From positions 62,001 to 126,000 of the forward strand of contig CAXUKO010000011.1 of NCBI GenBank assembly GCA_964251665.1: a DNA stretch of 64,000 nt. The letters are read 5' to 3'. The position numbers and the translations under genes are program-made. This stretch comes from JBBQLG01 sp964251665 (lineage in GTDB: Bacteria > Bacteroidota > Bacteroidia > Cytophagales > Spirosomataceae). Below, in pieces: positions 1 to 8,480 of the stretch. Within the stretch, counting starts at the first letter, position 1. Every line of letters starts with the position of its first letter. The notes under the pieces were generated by a model. That model made no database searches. It saw nothing but the letters and a program-made list of their open reading frames with translations, and had not been told where the DNA came from.

Positions 1-1
1 G

Positions 2-274
2 GGCGAAGCGGCTCTGACCTATCTGGGTGAACACGGCACCGAGGCCGTCCTGATCCTGTCCGACATCAATATGCCGGGCATGAGCGGGCTGGAGTTGCTG
101 CGTCGCATTCGGTCGTCGTATGTGGTACCACCGCCCATTGTCATGATGATCACGGCCTATGGCGATCAGCAGAACCACGATATGGCGATGCAGTACGGTG
201 CCGATGATTTCCTGACCAAACCCCTTGATTTTGCCCAGTTGAAGGACAAACTCACCCAGCTGAATCCGCAATGA
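2..274 (+). CDS. Response regulator receiver protein (5' end outside window)
   Basis: Signal-receiver domain of a two-component system. The reading frame is open from the first bases of the window, so the start lies upstream. The visible 90 residues hold the second half of a CheY-like fold: the phospho-acceptor Asp in LSDINMPGMSG, the conserved Thr of MITAYG and the Lys of LTKPLD. The protein ends soon after the receiver domain, so it probably has no output domain, although anything before the window is unseen. Its stop codon overlaps the ATG of the next gene (ATGA), so the two are very likely translationally coupled and part of one phosphorelay. Confidence 0.85.
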   Translation, partial: GEAALTYLGEHGTEAVLILSDINMPGMSGLELLRRIRSSYVVPPPIVMMITAYGDQQNHDMAMQYGADDFLTKPLDFAQLKDKLTQLNPQ

Positions 275-1317
275 GTACAAAAATTTTAGTAGTAGACGAC
301 GAAACGGATCTGGAGTTTTTGATTAAACAGAAGTTTCGGCGTAAGATCCGCGAGAAAGCTTACGAATTTATTTTTGCCAGCAACGGACAGGAAGCGCTTA
401 CCCGCATCGGTGAGCATCCCGACACCGAAATCGTCCTCAGTGACATCAATATGCCCGTGATGGACGGGTTGACGCTCCTTACGAAACTGCCCGAACTGGG
501 GCCAATGCTCAAAACCGTGATGGTATCGGCCTACGGTGATATGCAGAATATCCGGGTGGCCATGAACCGGGGCGCTTTTGACTTTGTCTGCAAACCCGTC
601 GATTTTACTGATCTGGAGATCACCATTGAAAAGACTATTTCGCAGGTGGCGCAGATGCGCGAAACCATGCGGGCGATTCAGGAGAATAACATCCTGAAAA
701 TGTACGTCGACGAAACGGTGATCAATTTCATGGCCCGGCCGGAGTTCGGCAACAGCCTGCTGGCCAGCGAAACGGTACAGGCGACGGTGGTATTTTTAGA
801 CATCTGCGGGTTCACGGCCATCTCCGAAACCATGCCTGCCGACGCGGTAGTAAACCTCCTGAACAGCTACTTTGACCAGATGGTTAAGGAAATCATTGCG
901 CAGGGTGGCTACGTGGATAAATTCATGGGCGACGCCATTATGGCCGTTTTTCGGGGTGATCATCACGTTGACCGGGCGGTCGACGCGGCCCTGGCGGTAC
1001 GGGAGCGGATTCAGGCGAGTCAGGATGAACTGCCCCCTGATGTCAGTTTCCGGCCCAGCGTTTCCATTGGTGTCAACACCGGCGAAATGGTATCGGGCAA
1101 CATTGGGTCGGCTTCGCTCCGGCGGCTCGATTATACCGTTATTGGCGATGCCGTAAACCTCTCGCAGCGGTTGCAGTCGGTCGCCAAACCCGGTCAGATC
1201 ATCATCACCGAAGACACCTATGAACTGGTAAAAGAGTCATTTCACTGCGAGCGCGTCGGTGAGGTGAAGCTCAAGAACAAATCAAACCCCGTGCTGATTT
1301 ACGAAGTGATTGAGTAG
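271..1317 (+). CDS. Receiver domain - class III adenylate/guanylate cyclase
   Basis: A 348-residue response regulator with a nucleotide cyclase output domain. Residues 1-125 form a receiver (acidic DD near residue 9, phospho-Asp in LSDINMPVMDG, Thr/Ser region MVSAYGD, Lys in CKPVD). A short helical linker leads to a class III cyclase domain (about 165-345): metal-binding Asp in FLDICGFT, then GGYVDKFMGDAIMAVF with the second metal Asp and a substrate-specifying Lys, then DYTVIGDAVNLSQRL with the transition-state Asn/Arg region. The pattern fits an adenylate cyclase with an intact active site, so phosphorylation probably controls cAMP synthesis. It overlaps the preceding receiver gene by 4 bp. 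A cyclic-nucleotide-binding protein is encoded 1 kb downstream on the other strand. Confidence 0.93.
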   Translation: MSTKILVVDDETDLEFLIKQKFRRKIREKAYEFIFASNGQEALTRIGEHPDTEIVLSDINMPVMDGLTLLTKLPELGPMLKTVMVSAYGDMQNIRVAMNRGAFDFVCKPVDFTDLEITIEKTISQVAQMRETMRAIQENNILKMYVDETVINFMARPEFGNSLLASETVQATVVFLDICGFTAISETMPADAVVNLLNSYFDQMVKEIIAQGGYVDKFMGDAIMAVFRGDHHVDRAVDAALAVRERIQASQDELPPDVSFRPSVSIGVNTGEMVSGNIGSASLRRLDYTVIGDAVNLSQRLQSVAKPGQIIITEDTYELVKESFHCERVGEVKLKNKSNPVLIYEVIE

Positions 1318-1363
1318 TGCCAGTGTTAGAGGGGTGAGTAACCAGTAAGGCTTTTTATTTAAC

Positions 1364-2236
1364 CTATTCCAGTATTTTGTACTCTTTAACGTCTAAAGAA
1401 TGCACTGAATTAATATTAAGCCTGCTAACTATTTTGTTTTTTATCTTCCAGTCATAGTCATCTTTTGAAACAGTAATCTTTATCTTTTTCCCCATATTCA
1501 CGGGTGTATTCTTTCCGTAATCATAGTTATATGCGGTGAAAAATGAAATAGCTTTGCTACCTGTTACCTTGAAATGAAAACTAATATTCTTTAAGCTAAT
1601 CTCTATGTATTGATGTTTGCTGGGATGATATATTCTTTCTATGGTCCCTGTAAAATAAAGTGTCTCACTAGATTCATCTTTCAAACTGAAAATTATATAA
1701 AAAGAAAAAATACTAAATAAGATGAGACACTGTAAATAAATTAATAGGCTCTTTTCAATAGGTGAATAAATTTCATTGTTGATTGATTTTGCTTTAAGCG
1801 TTTTGTCTTGCTTTAAGTTTTTCCCGTAGAAATAAGCTAATATATCGTAGTAATTTTTATACTCACCTTTTTCGATAATAATGCTTGTGCCAACTGCTTG
1901 AATAACAATGCAGTGTCTCCAGCTTTTATCCTTATATTCTTTGTATTCGTTCCAACAATAAATTTGATTTAACGGTATATCATCAATGTATATATTCTTG
2001 TGGTCTGCAATAGTTATTTTGTTGCTACCGAAATAATATATTTTAGAAAACTGACGGATAATAGTTGTAATCAAAGCAAGAAGAAAGATCATCCCACCTA
2101 AAACACATATCCAGCTTGTTTCAACTACAGCCATTGAAAAAAATATTCCGGACGCTAAAAGGGAAAGTGAAAAAAATAGTATGGTTTGCCAAATTGACTT
2201 TTCTGCTTCCGATACCAGTGGTAGCTCATCTTCCAT
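1364..2236 (-). CDS. AT-rich hypothetical membrane protein
   Basis: A 290-residue protein I do not recognise. It has two adjacent hydrophobic helices near the N terminus (about 18-60), a soluble stretch rich in Tyr, Lys and Ile, a third hydrophobic helix around 165-185 and a soluble C-terminal domain with predicted beta strands. A domain that senses or binds something on either side of the membrane is possible, but no motif supports a function. The base composition is far more AT-rich than the neighbouring genes, and Ile/Lys/Asn codons dominate, which suggests recent acquisition. It lies tail to tail with the cyclase gene and 40 bp downstream of the transporter-like gene on the same strand. 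Confidence 0.7.
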   Translation of the reverse strand: MEDELPLVSEAEKSIWQTILFFSLSLLASGIFFSMAVVETSWICVLGGMIFLLALITTIIRQFSKIYYFGSNKITIADHKNIYIDDIPLNQIYCWNEYKEYKDKSWRHCIVIQAVGTSIIIEKGEYKNYYDILAYFYGKNLKQDKTLKAKSINNEIYSPIEKSLLIYLQCLILFSIFSFYIIFSLKDESSETLYFTGTIERIYHPSKHQYIEISLKNISFHFKVTGSKAISFFTAYNYDYGKNTPVNMGKKIKITVSKDDYDWKIKNKIVSRLNINSVHSLDVKEYKILE

Positions 2237-2276
2237 TTAGTTGGTGAGGATTATTGACACATAATAACTCTTACTC

Positions 2277-5200
2277 TCACCCCCGCAGCAGCTCATTTTG
2301 TTTCCGTAGCCGCTGGCACAGTACGCGGATAATATTTTGCAGTACCTCACCCCGCTCTTCGGTCAGGTCGTAGAAGTCGGTTTGGTCGATGCGGAAAGCC
2401 ACTACATACGACAGGGCCACCGTCGACGCCGAACGGGTTTCGGCATCCAGCAGGGCCAGTTCCCCAAAGAAGCCCCCTTTGGTGACCGTCGCCAACTGTG
2501 TGGTGCCGTCGAAAATGCCTACCTCACCGTCGTACACGATAAACATGCAGTCGCCGGGGTCGCCCTTGGCAAAAATGGCCTGCCCATCGTAATAAGTCAC
2601 TTCCTTCATGATCGGCACAATGCTGGCGAGCACATTTTCGGGCGTTCCGGCAAACAGCGCGGTCCGTTTCAGGGCCTGAACGCGCTCAACGGCAGGTATG
2701 TGGTTGGTGGTCGTGTTGTGGCTCATCGTAACAGAAGTCAGTTTATTCCGGGCGGCAAGTTGGGTCTGGAAACGCGTCCACTGACCAATGGGCAGGTTTT
2801 GGAGTACATCAAGGGCGCCTTCACGAAGCAGCGGGCTGGCAGAGTCAAGCAGGGGCAATACCTGGTCAATATTGGCGTCGGACGGGTCGACATGCCGCAA
2901 CGCAGTAGTAATTGTCCAGTCTGAGAAGGTGCTTTCGCCCTGTTGCAACACGTAGTCCACTATTGATCCTGATTCCGTTACTGGCCCAGTCGCGCCATTC
3001 ATAGCCGCGCCACGATTAGCCAACTGATCAATTGCACTGCGCCTGACGCTGGTCTGGTCATCGTCTACTAACTCCTGCAAAGCCTGATAGGTAAGGCGGG
3101 GCAGCAGATTGTCGAGCATTTCGAGGGCATTGGCCTTCCGGTCGCGGGCCGCATGAACAACGCCCCGCTGGGCATCGGCTACCGCGCCGGGGTCATAAAG
3201 TAAACTTAGCCACCCAAAAATCCGGTGTTGCACAACGCCCAGTTCGTAGCCAATAGCGTCCAGCAACGTCGAATCGGTTTCAGCCTGACGACCCAGTAAC
3301 AGCCGTTGAGCCAGTTGCCACTCGTCGGTTAATGCCGTCTCGAACAACCGGCCATCATCCGCCTGGACCGGCAACTGCCGCAACTCACGCAGGGCAGCGG
3401 CCCGCCAGAACAGATTCGGCGATTGGGTCAGGTCGAGTAATACCGCCCGGCTATTGGGCGTTGCCAGCCGGCCACAAATACCCGCTATCCGCCGAACCAG
3501 CGTTTCCGAAGAAGAGTCATCCAGCGCGGCCTGTAGATAGGGCACCACCGCCGAACCTGATTTGACCAGACTCGAGGCCACCTTACGCCATACTGCCGAA
3601 TCGGTTAACAGGCCAACCAGCCGGGGAGTGAGTTCGGGATGGACGCTTTCGCCAGCCACGCGGATAGCTGCCAGCCGCACGGTCGTATCCGAAGCGTCGA
3701 GGTGCGTACCGATAACTGCCGAACGTTCGTCATCGGGTAAAAACCGGCTCAATAGCAGGGCCGCCCGCTGATAAGTGGGCTCCTTGGAATCCACCAGTTC
3801 ATGCAGACGTTGCCGGGCCGGTACATTGGTTGGGTCGGCGGTGAGCCAGCCACTAATCAGGCCGGTTTGGACCGCTGCGTCTGCATTAGTCAGTAACGGC
3901 ATCCGTTCCGCATCGGTGACCCGGCGGGCAAACCAATAAGCTGCCCGTTCCCGAACGGCAAAATCAGAATCGGTCAGGGCCAGCGATTTAAGCTGATCGG
4001 AATTGGTTCTGCCAGCCAACGCCGTGAGTGTTTGTAGGCGAACCCGCCGGTCGGCATGGTTTAGCAGAAAATTGGCCTGTCCGGTCAGTGAAGCCGGGTG
4101 ATGGTCGCTCAGCCAGTTGATAGCATTCAGCACATCGTCGGGTTGGTCGCTTTGGAGCGTTGCCGCAATGGCTGGCACCGCCGTTGTGGGTAAGGCCAGT
4201 TCTTCGGTCGACGAAAACCGGCGGCTAAGCGTGTCTTTGAGTGTCAGCAGGTATGTGCTGTACGTCCGTCGCAGCCAGAAAAGGGCCAGTCCCATGAATC
4301 CCGCCATCCAGACAAACGACACATAATGCCCAGCATTGGGTAAACTGTTCACGATCAGGAGTAATAGACCGGCTATTGCCATGCCTAAAGGTTCGTAAAA
4401 GCCTTTAACCAACGTGTGGCCTTTCAGCCGGTCGGGGGGCGAAAGAGGCTGAAACAGTACGAGAAAGACAGGGTCAAACACAGCCCGCCGGAGCACTTCG
4501 AGCAGGAGATAAAGGCCGCAGAAATAGATCAGGAGGCCCGTTTCGCTGATGCCCATCAGGTACAGGCCACCAAACAGAACCAGCGCCAGCAGCCCGCTGA
4601 TGGGCAGTACCGCCAGCGACCGACTGATACCAAATCGCTCAAAAGTTTGCCGGGACAGCATCAGCTTAAAGACCATAGCCAGCAGATAGGTCATTCCCAG
4701 AATGGTACCGACTACCATCATCAGGTCGCCCTGATGGTGGAATTTGTGTTTGACATTCACAAAGAAGAAATACTCCACACTCGTGACTACACAGGCAATG
4801 GCCATCAGGCTCAGGCACATGGCAAACACCAGCTCACTGCCGCCAAACAGCTGTTGCAGAAAGGAGGGCTGTGCCCGGCGGGGGAGCCGGACAGGGGCGG
4901 GCGAGGTGTCAATAGCGTGCGATCTGAGCGTAAAACGAAGCACCGCGAGGGCACCGATATAGGCCCCAAACGCCGTTAGCAGCAGCCAGTACAGGTCTGT
5001 ATGCTGATGCACGATAACCGACAAACCAGCACCGAGCGCCTTGGCGGGCATGTCGCCGGAGCTGATGACACTAAACAGGCGCTTACCCTGCCTTACGTCG
5101 AACACAACGGCCGAAATACCCCAGAATTCGAGATTGGTCAGCAGGTAAATGACCCGGTAACCCGCCATAATGGCTATCGCCGAGGCTACGGAATGGCCGG

Positions 5201-5561
5201 TGAGCACCAGCACACCCATCACAAAGGTGAGCACGCACACGGCCAGCAGAACCCGAACGGCGAGCCGCTGCAGCAACAGGTGGTGTTCAAAGTATGTGTA
5301 TAGTTTGGCCACGCCCATCATAGCCGAAGCCGAAACGAGGTAGGCCAGGGGAAGGCTGGTTTCGGGATGATTTTCGAGCAGAATAACGTTGGCCGACACG
5401 TACACTAAGATGGTGCCGACACCGAGCAGGAAATTGTGCCAGAAAAACAGCCAGACAGAAGCGGCTTCACCCGCACGAAGGCCGAGAAAACGGTGCAGAA
5501 CCGGAGCAGGCGCCATGTAGCGAGGGGAACTGAAGACTAAATTCAGGCCAATTTTAACCAT
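2277..5561 (-). CDS. ADP/ATP-translocase-like MFS protein fused to HEAT repeats and a cNMP-binding domain
   Basis: A 1094-residue three-part protein. Residues about 20-430 contain some 10-12 hydrophobic helices with the feel of NTP/NDP-exchange (TlcA-like) or MFS carriers. Residues about 445-900 are helical repeats (HEAT-like, e.g. DSDFAVRERAAYWFARR and DDDQTSVRRSAIDQLA). The C terminus (about 945-1090) is a cyclic-nucleotide-binding domain with a phosphate-binding cassette GGFFGELALLDAETRSAS. The fold assignments rest on recognition of the sequence pattern; the transported substrate, if any, is unknown. A plausible role is a membrane protein whose activity or partner docking responds to cAMP, which would fit the adenylate cyclase encoded nearby. 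The start used gives a short N-terminal tail; a second Met at 5516 is an alternative. Confidence 0.8.
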   Translation of the reverse strand: MVKIGLNLVFSSPRYMAPAPVLHRFLGLRAGEAASVWLFFWHNFLLGVGTILVYVSANVILLENHPETSLPLAYLVSASAMMGVAKLYTYFEHHLLLQRLAVRVLLAVCVLTFVMGVLVLTGHSVASAIAIMAGYRVIYLLTNLEFWGISAVVFDVRQGKRLFSVISSGDMPAKALGAGLSVIVHQHTDLYWLLLTAFGAYIGALAVLRFTLRSHAIDTSPAPVRLPRRAQPSFLQQLFGGSELVFAMCLSLMAIACVVTSVEYFFFVNVKHKFHHQGDLMMVVGTILGMTYLLAMVFKLMLSRQTFERFGISRSLAVLPISGLLALVLFGGLYLMGISETGLLIYFCGLYLLLEVLRRAVFDPVFLVLFQPLSPPDRLKGHTLVKGFYEPLGMAIAGLLLLIVNSLPNAGHYVSFVWMAGFMGLALFWLRRTYSTYLLTLKDTLSRRFSSTEELALPTTAVPAIAATLQSDQPDDVLNAINWLSDHHPASLTGQANFLLNHADRRVRLQTLTALAGRTNSDQLKSLALTDSDFAVRERAAYWFARRVTDAERMPLLTNADAAVQTGLISGWLTADPTNVPARQRLHELVDSKEPTYQRAALLLSRFLPDDERSAVIGTHLDASDTTVRLAAIRVAGESVHPELTPRLVGLLTDSAVWRKVASSLVKSGSAVVPYLQAALDDSSSETLVRRIAGICGRLATPNSRAVLLDLTQSPNLFWRAAALRELRQLPVQADDGRLFETALTDEWQLAQRLLLGRQAETDSTLLDAIGYELGVVQHRIFGWLSLLYDPGAVADAQRGVVHAARDRKANALEMLDNLLPRLTYQALQELVDDDQTSVRRSAIDQLANRGAAMNGATGPVTESGSIVDYVLQQGESTFSDWTITTALRHVDPSDANIDQVLPLLDSASPLLREGALDVLQNLPIGQWTRFQTQLAARNKLTSVTMSHNTTTNHIPAVERVQALKRTALFAGTPENVLASIVPIMKEVTYYDGQAIFAKGDPGDCMFIVYDGEVGIFDGTTQLATVTKGGFFGELALLDAETRSASTVALSYVVAFRIDQTDFYDLTEERGEVLQNIIRVLCQRLRKQNELLRG

Positions 5562-5653
5562 TTTCGGTCAAAAACGGTGCAGATCAGGTAAGAAAATAGG
5601 GGCTTGACCGTTCCCCGGCTATTACTCAGACCTGTTCGACATAGGTTATGCAT

Positions 5654-6460
5654 TCAGGGGAGATTCACATACAGGAAACCCTTGCGTTTTGCTACAGATA
5701 CTCCCCAGATTTCCGGCAAAGGTACGCCATCCATCATGGCAGGCTTCCAGTTCAACGAATCGGGGTTCCATTGAGGTATGTTTTTAATCACCTGTCGAAC
5801 CTCGGCTGCCAATACTGGATCATCTGGATTAGACCACGATTTAACCTCTGTATTTATCACCTGGCCAATTTCATTGATGGTCAGTAGTATGATGATGTCC
5901 TTTACCTGCTGTTTGTCCACAATTGGCCCGAGATTCTTTTCTAAATAAGTCCTTAGGTCTTTGGGCTTACCGGTAAACTGCGATGGTTGGTAAAGTGGCG
6001 TGCAGGGTTGCTGCTTACCGTCCGGCGTGAAACAACGACTTTCTTTCACTATCCGCTCTTTATACAACTCCCGTCGCTTGATGGAGCCATCCGGGTAGTA
6101 AATCGTCAAGGGGCCATCAAGTGCATTGGAACTATACGAGCAGGTTAGATAAAGTTGCCCGGTGGGATACATGATCTTTGTCAGCCCCTGCCGAACGGAA
6201 ACTTTATTGGCAGGATACTGCTGCCCGTACGCGTTGGCCATGCTGATCACTTGATAATGGTCTATCCGGTAAAGGGTACTGTCTTTTAAGTAGGTGCTGA
6301 TGGTGTAATAATCCTGTTTCTCTCCGTTGTACGTTAATTTCTCAAAAAAGCCGTCGTGTTTCCGGTATTCAATGTGGGTATGGGTGTCAACTGTATCCGA
6401 TTGGGCCTGAGCAACGCAGGCCCAGCATAAACTCACCGCCAGTAATACGTGGGTTTTCAT
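5654..6460 (-). CDS. Secreted protein with TonB-C-like C-terminal domain
   Basis: A 268-residue exported protein. The start at 6460 gives a classical signal peptide (MKTHVLLAVSLCWACVAQAQ); an in-frame Met four codons upstream (6472) is the alternative. The middle contains MORN-like tripeptide patterns (YPTGQLYLTCSY, YPDGSIKRRELYKE), common in Bacteroidota envelope proteins. The last 90 residues (VKDIIILLTINEIGQVINTEV, then QWNPDSLNWKPAMMDGVPL) resemble the TonB C-terminal domain, but there is no N-terminal transmembrane anchor of the TonB type, so it is not a classical energy transducer. The role is unknown. It stands alone, with a 324-bp gap to the divergent SDR gene. Confidence 0.75.
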   Translation of the reverse strand: MKTHVLLAVSLCWACVAQAQSDTVDTHTHIEYRKHDGFFEKLTYNGEKQDYYTISTYLKDSTLYRIDHYQVISMANAYGQQYPANKVSVRQGLTKIMYPTGQLYLTCSYSSNALDGPLTIYYPDGSIKRRELYKERIVKESRCFTPDGKQQPCTPLYQPSQFTGKPKDLRTYLEKNLGPIVDKQQVKDIIILLTINEIGQVINTEVKSWSNPDDPVLAAEVRQVIKNIPQWNPDSLNWKPAMMDGVPLPEIWGVSVAKRKGFLYVNLP

Positions 6461-6784
6461 AAACGCTGTCAATTTTTACTTCCTGAATAGACTGTTGCAG
6501 TATCGGGTTGGGTCAGCCTGTGCACTACTTCTGAGTAACGCCTGCCCGAATAAAGTGTTGTTGGCCGCCAACAGGTGCAGTTGGTTCGTACGGCAACTCA
6601 GGCAGAAGGCAGTCTGAACGTTGCCGAGTGGCCCGCTAATCAGCAACTGGTTCGCCTGGTCTTACACTACAGGCAAACCCCAGACGCCGGTCTTTCACAA
6701 CCAAATTACGTACAGTTGGTTATGCTTATTGTTAGGCTTAAGCAACCGAATGCCCACGGCCCGACTACTCAACCAATTCAACGT
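6461..6784 (+). other. Intergenic region between divergent genes, no gene seen
   Basis: This 324-bp stretch separates the TonB-C-like gene (minus) from the SDR gene (plus). The SDR frame stays open upstream to 6575, but the extra 70 residues are Gln-rich, low in complexity and unlike SDR N termini, so I treat them as non-coding. It should contain promoters for both flanking genes, but no exact TAnnTTTG element was found. Confidence 0.4.
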
Positions 6785-7651
6785 ATGAAATCTCAGGAAT
6801 CGCGTCCCAAAGCGAGTGACATCAAGGGCGAGCAATTGCCCTATCCCGCCAAACAATCCGACATGCACCCCGCCCCCGACAGTGACTTGTCGAGCTACCG
6901 GGCCGCTGGTAAACTCAGAGATAAAGTAGCCATTATCACCGGTGCTGATTCGGGTATTGGGCGTGCTGTAGCCGTAGCCTTTGCCAAAGAAGGCGCCGAT
7001 GTGGCTATTGTTTACAACGAAAACAGCGGTGATGCCGCCGAAACCAAACGGATGGTTGAACTGGAAGGCCGCACATGTGAGGTAATCAAAGCCGATGTTC
7101 GTCAGGCTGATCAATGCAAAAAATCCGTCGAGCAGACTGTCAAAAAATTCGGTAAACTGAACATTCTGGTTAATAATGCTGCGTTTCAGATGGCGCAGGA
7201 AAAATTCGAAGACATTACCGAAGAGCAGCTGCGACGCACGTTTGAAACCAACATCTTCGCTTATTTTTTTATGGCTCAGGCTGCCCTGCCACACCTGGTC
7301 GATGGCGACGCTATCATCAATACAGGCAGCATTGTTGGCATCGTGGGCAATCCGCTTCTGATCGACTATACAGCTACTAAGGGCGCTATTCATGCGTTTA
7401 CCAAGTCGCTGGCAATTCAGTTAGGCCCTAAAAATATCCGCGTCAACTGCGTAGCACCCGGCCCCGTCTGGACGCCCAATATTCCCGGTACAATGCCCGA
7501 AAGCGAGGTTAATAATTTTGGTCATGAAGTGGCCCTGGCCCGGCCCGGTCAACCCGACGAACTGGCTCCGGCCTATGTACTGCTGGCTTCCACCGACGGT
7601 AGCTTTATGACCGGCAGCATTGTGGAAGTGACCGGCGGTAAGCTGGGTTAA
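6785..7651 (+). CDS. SDR family NAD(P)-dependent oxidoreductase
   Basis: A short-chain dehydrogenase of 288 residues. The cofactor motif TGADSGIG lies near residue 52, NNAAF near 140, the catalytic Ser in NTGSIVG and the YTATK catalytic Tyr/Lys near 194-198. The N-terminal extension of about 45 residues (QLPYPAKQSDMHPAPDSD) is typical of the YghA/general-stress group of SDRs. The ATG at 6785 is chosen because it begins that extension; an upstream in-frame ATG at 6722 would add unrelated sequence. The substrate cannot be told from the sequence. It is followed by a long palindrome, then by the dehydrogenase operon. Confidence 0.9.
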   Translation: MKSQESRPKASDIKGEQLPYPAKQSDMHPAPDSDLSSYRAAGKLRDKVAIITGADSGIGRAVAVAFAKEGADVAIVYNENSGDAAETKRMVELEGRTCEVIKADVRQADQCKKSVEQTVKKFGKLNILVNNAAFQMAQEKFEDITEEQLRRTFETNIFAYFFMAQAALPHLVDGDAIINTGSIVGIVGNPLLIDYTATKGAIHAFTKSLAIQLGPKNIRVNCVAPGPVWTPNIPGTMPESEVNNFGHEVALARPGQPDELAPAYVLLASTDGSFMTGSIVEVTGGKLG

Positions 7652-7668
7652 ACTATAAACAGTCTCAA

Positions 7669-7752
7669 GCGGCCCCTAAGCCCCCAAATGGGGTGTTCTG
7701 CTTAGATACCGGTATCTAAGCAGAACACCCCATTTGGGGGCTTGGGGGCTGC
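7669..7752. repeat. 84-bp nearly perfect palindrome with no spacer
   Basis: The 60 bp from 7681 to 7740 are an exact palindrome with no loop bases (arms of 30 nt meeting at ACCGGT). Pairing continues outward to about 7669/7752 with only T-G or G-T wobble positions, giving arms of about 42 nt. It lies 17 bp after the SDR stop and runs into the leader of the next gene. It could act as a strong transcription/RNA-stability barrier or be a palindromic mobile repeat. The outer part (GCCCCCAAATGGGG) is of a type I recall as dispersed in Bacteroidota genomes; copy number was not checked. Confidence 0.85.
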
Positions 7753-7768
7753 CCAGGGGCTTTTCACC

Positions 7769-8386
7769 ATGACTACACTCACTTATCCATCGGGAACTGT
7801 CCGCGCTTTGCTCGGCACCGATCAGGTTACTCCAGCTACCCGGGCGGTGCTGCTGGAACGGTTGACCCCCGCCCCCTGGCAACCGAAGTTCTTCACGGAT
7901 GATGAACTGTCACTGCTCAAACAGGTCTGCAACCGGCTTATTCCACAGCCGGACCGGGCTGAGCCAGTGATCATTGCCGATTCTATCGACGAGCGACTGG
8001 CCCACGGCAAGACCAATGGCTGGCGGTATGATACCATGCCCAACGATGGCGACGCGTTCCGACTCGGATTAAGGGGCATTGATGAGACGGCGCAAACTAC
8101 CTACAATCAGCCATTTCTTACCCTGACTGATGCCGAACAGGATACCGTCCTGCTTAGCGTGCAGCGGGGTAATAGCGGTTTGAGCGCCATCTGGAAGCAG
8201 TTGCCAGCTGCCCGGTTTTTTGAGGAATTACTCGCCGAAGTCACCGAAATCTATTACGCTCACCCGCTGGCGCAGGAAGAAATTGGTTACGTCGGTATGG
8301 CCGATGCCATATCGGCTACTCCGCCCGGTTGGGTCCGTATTGGCCTGAATGAGCGCGATCCCCGCGAACCTGAGCCAACGCGCTGA
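7769..8386 (+). CDS. Gluconate 2-dehydrogenase subunit 3 family protein
   Basis: A 205-residue small subunit of the type that accompanies FAD-dependent GMC sugar dehydrogenases. Supporting pattern: FFTDDELSLLKQVCNRLIP near residue 45, a mid-region with DAFRLGLRGIDE, and FFEELLAEVTEIYYAHPLAQEEIGY near the C terminus, which matches the gluconate_2-dh3 family layout. There is no obvious Tat or Sec signal in this copy. The ATG at 7769 is preferred over an upstream TTG at 7742, which lies inside the palindrome arm. The large catalytic subunit follows after 94 bp. Confidence 0.85.
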   Translation: MTTLTYPSGTVRALLGTDQVTPATRAVLLERLTPAPWQPKFFTDDELSLLKQVCNRLIPQPDRAEPVIIADSIDERLAHGKTNGWRYDTMPNDGDAFRLGLRGIDETAQTTYNQPFLTLTDAEQDTVLLSVQRGNSGLSAIWKQLPAARFFEELLAEVTEIYYAHPLAQEEIGYVGMADAISATPPGWVRIGLNERDPREPEPTR

Positions 8387-8408
8387 CAAGGTCGGGCTGC
8401 CGGAGTAG

Positions 8409-8462
8409 TTTGTGGTTCGAGCTTGGCTGTTGCCATGAGAACAACAAACTGCGAACCACAAA
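8409..8462. repeat. Intergenic inverted repeat (hairpin)
   Basis: Arms of 11 nt, TTTGTGGTTCG (8409-8419) and its exact complement (8452-8462), flank a 32-nt spacer between the small- and large-subunit genes. No T-tract follows, so it is more likely an mRNA-processing or stability element than an intrinsic terminator. Confidence 0.45.
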
Positions 8463-8480
8463 TCAATTTCACCACTCACT

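Noticed and set aside
6695..7393. Minus-strand open frame of 232 codons
   Set aside because: It lies entirely opposite the SDR gene, whose cofactor and catalytic motifs are intact on the plus strand; the translation is Phe/Ile-rich and matches no family pattern.
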